A DNA stretch of 64,000 bases from Papilionanthe hookeriana x Papilionanthe teres. Taxonomy: Eukaryota; Streptophyta; Magnoliopsida; Asparagales; Orchidaceae. The position numbers were made by a program, and so were the translations under genes. A model generated the notes under the pieces. The model did no database searches, had not been told where the DNA came from, and saw only the letters and a program-made list of their open reading frames with translations. Location: contig JAKZJZ010000086.1 of the NCBI GenBank assembly GCA_022702705.1, forward strand, positions 30,137 to 94,136. Direction: 5' to 3'. Of this stretch, positions 59,492 through 64,000 are shown one piece after another. Numbering within the stretch: the stretch's first letter is position 1; the number at the start of each line of letters is the position of its first letter.

Positions 59492-60160
59492 ATATTCTTT
59501 CTTTCCCTCTTTCTCTCTCCCTTCATCTCCTTTTAATCTCATTCTTTCTCTGTTCTCTCACTCTCCTCTCTCCACTCTCTCTCTCTCTTTTCACTTTTCT
59601 CACACTCTCTCTTCTATCTATGTTGATCCATCCCTCTCTTCTTTTCTCTCTTTCTCTCATGCTCTCTCATTCATTTTCTTCCTCCTCTCTCTCTCTTTTT
59701 ATCTCTCCCTCTCTCACATATTCTCTCTATTCCCTCTCCCTCACTCCCTCATTTTCTTTCCTCTCTCTTCTTTATCTCTTCCCTCCATCCATATCTCTTC
59801 TCTAAATCTATTCTATCATCTGCCTCTTTCTATTTTGCTTGCTTTCTTTCCTCTTCCCTCTCTCATGCTATCTATTCTTCTTCTCACCTCTCATCTTACA
59901 ATATTTCTCTCACAACTCTCTCTTTCTATCTCACAAATTTGTTATCTAAATCATACTCTCTATCTCTTACACTTTCTCATTCCCTTAATCTTTTTTTTCT
60001 CTCCCTCTCTATTGCTTTCACTATCCTTTCATATCCCAACCCATTCCTCACTCTCTCTCCCTTATTTTCTTTTGCCCATCTCTCTCTCACTCACAATCAG
60101 TCTTATTTCGTATCTCTTTGTCACTCTCCCACATTCCCTCATTCTCTCTCAATTTTCTAT
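59492..60160. repeat. CT-rich segment left of AT island 2
   Basis: Counterpart of 44,594-45,262 with the same switch sequence and the same TCATATCCCAACCC and CTCACAATCAGTCTTATTT words near the island. Non-coding. Confidence 0.8.
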
Positions 60161-60458
60161 TCAAAAGAAAAATGAAAAAGTTCTTTACCCTTGTCTCTGT
60201 TTATGTCTCATATTGCAATAAATAACTATAATTCACCCCCAACCACGAATCAAGCGACATTTTTCTCAAATTTTACGAACATAAGCCCTTATCTTCATAT
60301 TTATCATTCATTATTTTAATTTTAAATCTCTTTTTTTAAGAATAAAAATTAGTTTATTACAATTTTGAACTTTTAATTATATCTCTAAGAAAATGAAGTT
60401 TAAAAGATTGATCTAATCGTTCAAATCTTTTTTGTGAAGTCTATAAATTATACATCCC
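60161..60458. repeat. AT-rich island 2, counterpart of 45.26 kb
   Basis: Matches 45,263-45,560 at a ~14.9 kb offset with scattered substitutions and one- or two-base differences. Both copies keep AACCACGAATCAAGC and TTTTACGAACATAAGC. No coding or element signature is visible. Confidence 0.75.
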
Positions 60459-62640
60459 ATGTCTCGCTCTCTTTACCAATCTCGTACTCTGTCTCACTCA
60501 CTTTCTCTATCTATATCTAGCCCTCTCATTCTCTTGCATACTTTTTATCTCTATCACAATCATCTGAATTATCCTCTCTCGCTCTCTCTTCATTATCTCT
60601 CTCTTCTATATCACTTGCATTTCAATCTCTCTCCTTCTATTATATCTATTCTCTCTCCATCTTTCTCATTCTCTCTCACTCTCCCTCTACCTTTTTCTCA
60701 TGCTGCCCTCTATTGCTCGCTTTCTCTTTCTTTCTCTCTGCCCTTCACTCCCTCACTCCCCCTCCCTCATTCCCTCGCTCCCTCTATTTCTTCATCTCAC
60801 TCACTCTCTCTCATTCACTCCCTCACCCAATCTTCTTTCTTTCTACTCTCTTCATCTTTACGTCTCACTTTTTCTCTATCTATAGCTTTCCCTCCCACTA
60901 TCTCGCCCAATCATAATCCATCTCGTTGTCTCTCTCTCTCTCCCTCACCTTCATCCCTCTCTCTCACTTCTTTGTCAGTCACGCTCTCCGCCCTCTCTCT
61001 CACTCTCACTCTCACTCATGCTCTTCCTTCCTCCGCCTTTCTCTTGCTCCCAATATTTCTCACTCTCTCCATTTCACTCTTCCTCTTCGCTCACTCTCTT
61101 TATGTTTTCTCTATCTCGCTCCCTCTCTCTCCCACTGTCTCGTCCTCTATCTCTCAATACCTCTCTCTCACACTCTCTCCTTCATTTTCTCCCTCCTTCT
61201 CTCTCTTTGACACTCTCCCTCACTTGACCTCCCTTCTTTCTCTTTCTCTTTTGTATTTTCTCTCTGCCCTTTATCATCCCCAGCTCCCTTGCTCTCTCAT
61301 TTATCTCTTTCCCCATCAACCTTCCTACCTCTCTTTTTCTCTCTCTCTCCTTCCATCTCCCTCTAGCTCTTTATTCTCTTTCTCTCATCTTCTCTAGATA
61401 TATCACTCTCACACTTCTTTCTCTATCTCACTATTTAATTCATATTCTCTTTCTATCTTGCTCTCCCTCCCCTTTGTCTTATTCTTTCTCTAGCTTTCTC
61501 ACCGTCTCTTTTGCTTTGTCTAACCCTTTATCCCTCACCCTCTCCCCGAACCCCCTCCCAAGAAATCTTTGTCCTGGTTTGTGTATCTCAGTCACTCCAA
61601 CATTCTTTCACTATCTCTCACTTTCTCTTTCCCTTCCCCTCGCTTTGTCCCTTTCCTCCCTCCTTGTCTCTCTTACATTCTCCATCCCTTTATTTCTCAT
61701 CTTCTCCCCAGAACCCTCCCTCGCAATCTCTGTCTCGATTTGTGTATCTCAGTCACTCCAACATTCTCTCACTATTTCTCTCTTGCCCTTTCCCTTCCCC
61801 TCGCTCTCTCCCTTTCTTCCCTCCTTGTCTATCTTGCTCTTTTCTCCACTCCTAAGGACTCACTTTCTCACCCTTTCTCCTTCTTTCTCTCCCTTCAAAT
61901 CTCAATCTCATTCCCTCTCTATCACTCACTCTACTTCTCTCACTCTCTTCTCTGGTTCTCTCTTTTCTCACTTCTCTCTTACCCTTTTCTCTCTCCCACT
62001 CTCTTTCACTTTGAATCTCTTCATTCAATTGCTTTATCTCTCTCCATCTTGATATCTCTCTCTCAGTTTTCTTCTTATCTCTTCCTTTAACTTGTTCTAT
62101 TTTAATCTCAATCTTCCTCTCCCTCTCGCACACAAAGCCCTCTCCCTTTCTCTCTCTATCTTCTCTCACTCTCATTTCTAGCTCTCATTTGCTCTCTTTT
62201 GTGCTATCACTCTCTCTCACCCTCTACATCAACTTCTCTCCCGCTCTCTCACCCTCTTCCTATAACATCTCTCCACTTTCTGTACAAATCTCTCTATATC
62301 TCTTTGTTACCTACTTTATCTCTTCTATTTTTTTCTCTTTTCTCTTTTCTTTCTCTTACTCTCTAGCTCTCTCTTTAGCTCATTTTCTCTCTCCTACTTA
62401 TTTTTTATTTCTTATGCTCTCTCTCTTTTCCTTTCGTTCTCTCTCCCTACTCTCTCTCTTACCCTTTCCCTCTCCATCACAAACTCTGTCTCACTTTTTT
62501 CTCTCCCTCCTCACTCTATCTCCACTCTCTTTCTTGTTCTCTCTTCTCTCTATCACCTCTCTCTCACTTTCTCTCTCTCACACTCTCTCTCCCTCTCTCT
62601 TGCTCTATCTCTCTGACTCTCTCTTCTCTCTCTTTTCTCA
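60459..62640. repeat. CT-rich block right of AT island 2
   Basis: Collinear with 45,561-46,739 as far as ~61,629. It then continues as CT-rich DNA through a 161-bp tandem duplication and a further ~0.8 kb that I could not match elsewhere. It ends at the switch TTTTCTCAGATAGTGAGAAGG near 62,640. Non-coding. Confidence 0.75.
61541..61862. repeat. Two-copy tandem repeat, 161-bp period
   Basis: TCTCCCCGAACCCC...GTGTATCTCAGTCACTCCAACATTC at 61,541 recurs from ~61,702. GTCACTCCAA is at 61,591 and 61,752. The first unit corresponds to a single copy near 46,651-46,739 in the other ~14.9-kb-spaced unit, so the doubling happened after that duplication or was lost there. Confidence 0.8.
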
Positions 62641-64000
62641 GATAGTGAGAAGGAACAAAATAGAGAGTGAGGGATGATGGGTGGGAAAGAGATGGAGAGA
62701 AGAGAAAGAAAGTGATATAGAGAGGGAAAGAGAAATGGAGGGAGATAGCAAGGGAGTGAGAGAGAAACATAGATAGAGGGAGGAGAGAGAATGGAGGAGT
62801 GGGGAGAAAGATCTAAGAGGAGAGAGAGAACTACAAAAAGTAAGAATGGTATAGGGAAGGATAAGAGAATGGGAAAGAGAGAAAGCAAGAGAGTAAGGAA
62901 GGAGAGTTAGAACATTGAGCGAGTGAGAGAGGGAGTGAGAGAGTGGGAGTAATAAAGTGAGAGGAAAAGAGATCGTGAGATGGATAGAGAGAGAGAGATG
63001 GAAGGATAGAGATATAAACTAGAGATAAAATAAGAGAGGGAGATAGAGAATGGGAGAGACTGCGAGAGAGGATGTGAGGAGATAGAGGGATTATGAGAGA
63101 GGTAGAGAGAAAGAGGTAGAGAATGCGGGGACAAGAGGTATGGAGAGGCAAAGAAATATAGACATAGAGAGAGAAAGAGATAGATAGAGGGAGAATGATA
63201 GAGAAGAGCATAATAAAGAGCTAGAGAGAAAGCGTGATAGAGAGAGATGAAAGGTACAAAAGAAGACAATGAGAGACTGAGAGAGGAAGGGATATTGAGA
63301 GAGGAAGCTGCAGAGAGAGAGAAGAAGGAAGGAGAGATATTGTGGGAATGAGGAAAGAGAGCGAGAGAGAGAGAGAGAGAGAGAAGAGAAATAGAGGGAG
63401 ATTGGAAAAATGAGTGAGAGAGATGATAGTGAGATAGAGAATGAGGGAGGGAGAGAGGGAAAAAGAAAAATACAAAGAGAGAGGTACGAGGGAGAGATAA
63501 CATTAGAGAGATACAAAATTAGCGAGAAATAAGAAAGAAGGAAAGAATGAGTGTGTGTGTGGCAGAGAGTGAGTGGGTGCTAGAGATAGAAATGCAAGAG
63601 AGAGAACAAGCAAGTGAGAGAGTGCGAGGGAGAGAGTGAGTGTTGGAGAGAGAAGGAGACAGAGTGAGAGAGGAAGAGATGGAAAGCTGAAGGAGATATA
63701 GTGAGAGAGACATAAAGAGAGAGAGGGAGGGAGAGGGAGGGTGAAAGAACGAGAGAGAGCAGAGTGGGAGACGAGAGAAGATAGAGTGAGCAAGAAAGAA
63801 AGTAAAGGAGACATATTCAGTGGTTGAGGGCTATGAGGATAGAGATGGGGAGAAAGAGAAAGTAAGAGAGTAACAAAGAGATAGAGCAAATAGAAAGAAT
63901 ATAAGAGATAAAGACAATAGTAGAGAGAGAGCGAACAAAGAATGAGAAAGAGAGAGTGTGGGTAAATATCAAGAGAGAACTAAAGTGGGAGAATAAGGAA
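62641..64000. repeat. GA-rich array block running off the window
   Basis: 1.36 kb of purine-rich + strand with no landmark word I could match confidently. It contains a short (GT)n run near 63,551. The block is open at the window edge. No gene. Confidence 0.7.

Noticed and set aside
1..64000. Telomeric or rDNA repeat identity of the array
   Set aside because: No TTTAGGG-type runs and no conserved rRNA words were seen. A centromeric or sex-chromosome location cannot be judged from this sequence.

Overview
The window looks like non-genic, heterochromatin-like DNA of a land plant, probably one with a large, repeat-rich genome. The plant call rests on one degraded Ty3/gypsy retrotransposon (about 8.1-15.3 kb). 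It has a very long AT-rich LTR, a primer-binding site matching the 3' end of plant tRNA-Arg, an extra reading frame upstream of gag, and a recognisable gag. Together these point to the Tat lineage and resemble Ogre. No host gene, rRNA, tRNA, CRISPR or intact coding sequence was found.

The other ~57 kb is a diverged array in which one strand is almost entirely purine and the other pyrimidine. Which strand is which flips abruptly at about 25-30 switch points. CT-rich (+ strand) blocks lie at about 0.1-0.57, 2.35-3.24, 6.49-8.11, 15.30-17.73, 18.73-22.89, 23.05-24.97, 26.35-28.29, 35.45-38.44, 44.59-46.74, 47.10-52.94 and 59.49-62.64 kb. GA-rich blocks lie between them. The pyrimidine strand lacks stop codons, so it yields hundreds of Ser/Leu/Pro/Phe/His-rich open frames that are not genes.

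The array is not plain microsatellite. Rare landmark words recur in the same order, so at least two kilobase-scale repeat families can be traced. Family A (landmark: a gttaattgg word and its complement) covers most of 15.3-40.1 kb. Family B (landmarks: gagctacataagg, gatagcgatagaaagtgg, gtaataaacaatga) covers 3.3-8.1, 21.8-22.9, 40.2-46.7 and 53-61.6 kb. Copies occur in both orientations. They form a direct duplication with a ~14.9 kb period (40.2-46.7 vs 55.1-61.6 kb), a third direct copy ~37.6 kb upstream (3.4-6.5 kb), a foldback at 3.3-8.05 kb, a giant inverted repeat (15.4-21.7 vs 30.7-35.4 kb), and a nested inverted repeat centred near 28.65 kb. Flips in strand composition are therefore inversion or foldback joints between copies.

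Two ~300 bp AT-rich islands (45.26 and 60.16 kb) are the only ordinary-looking sequence in the array. They sit at equivalent positions in the two 14.9-kb-spaced copies. All homology statements come from reading landmark words by eye; no alignment was run.
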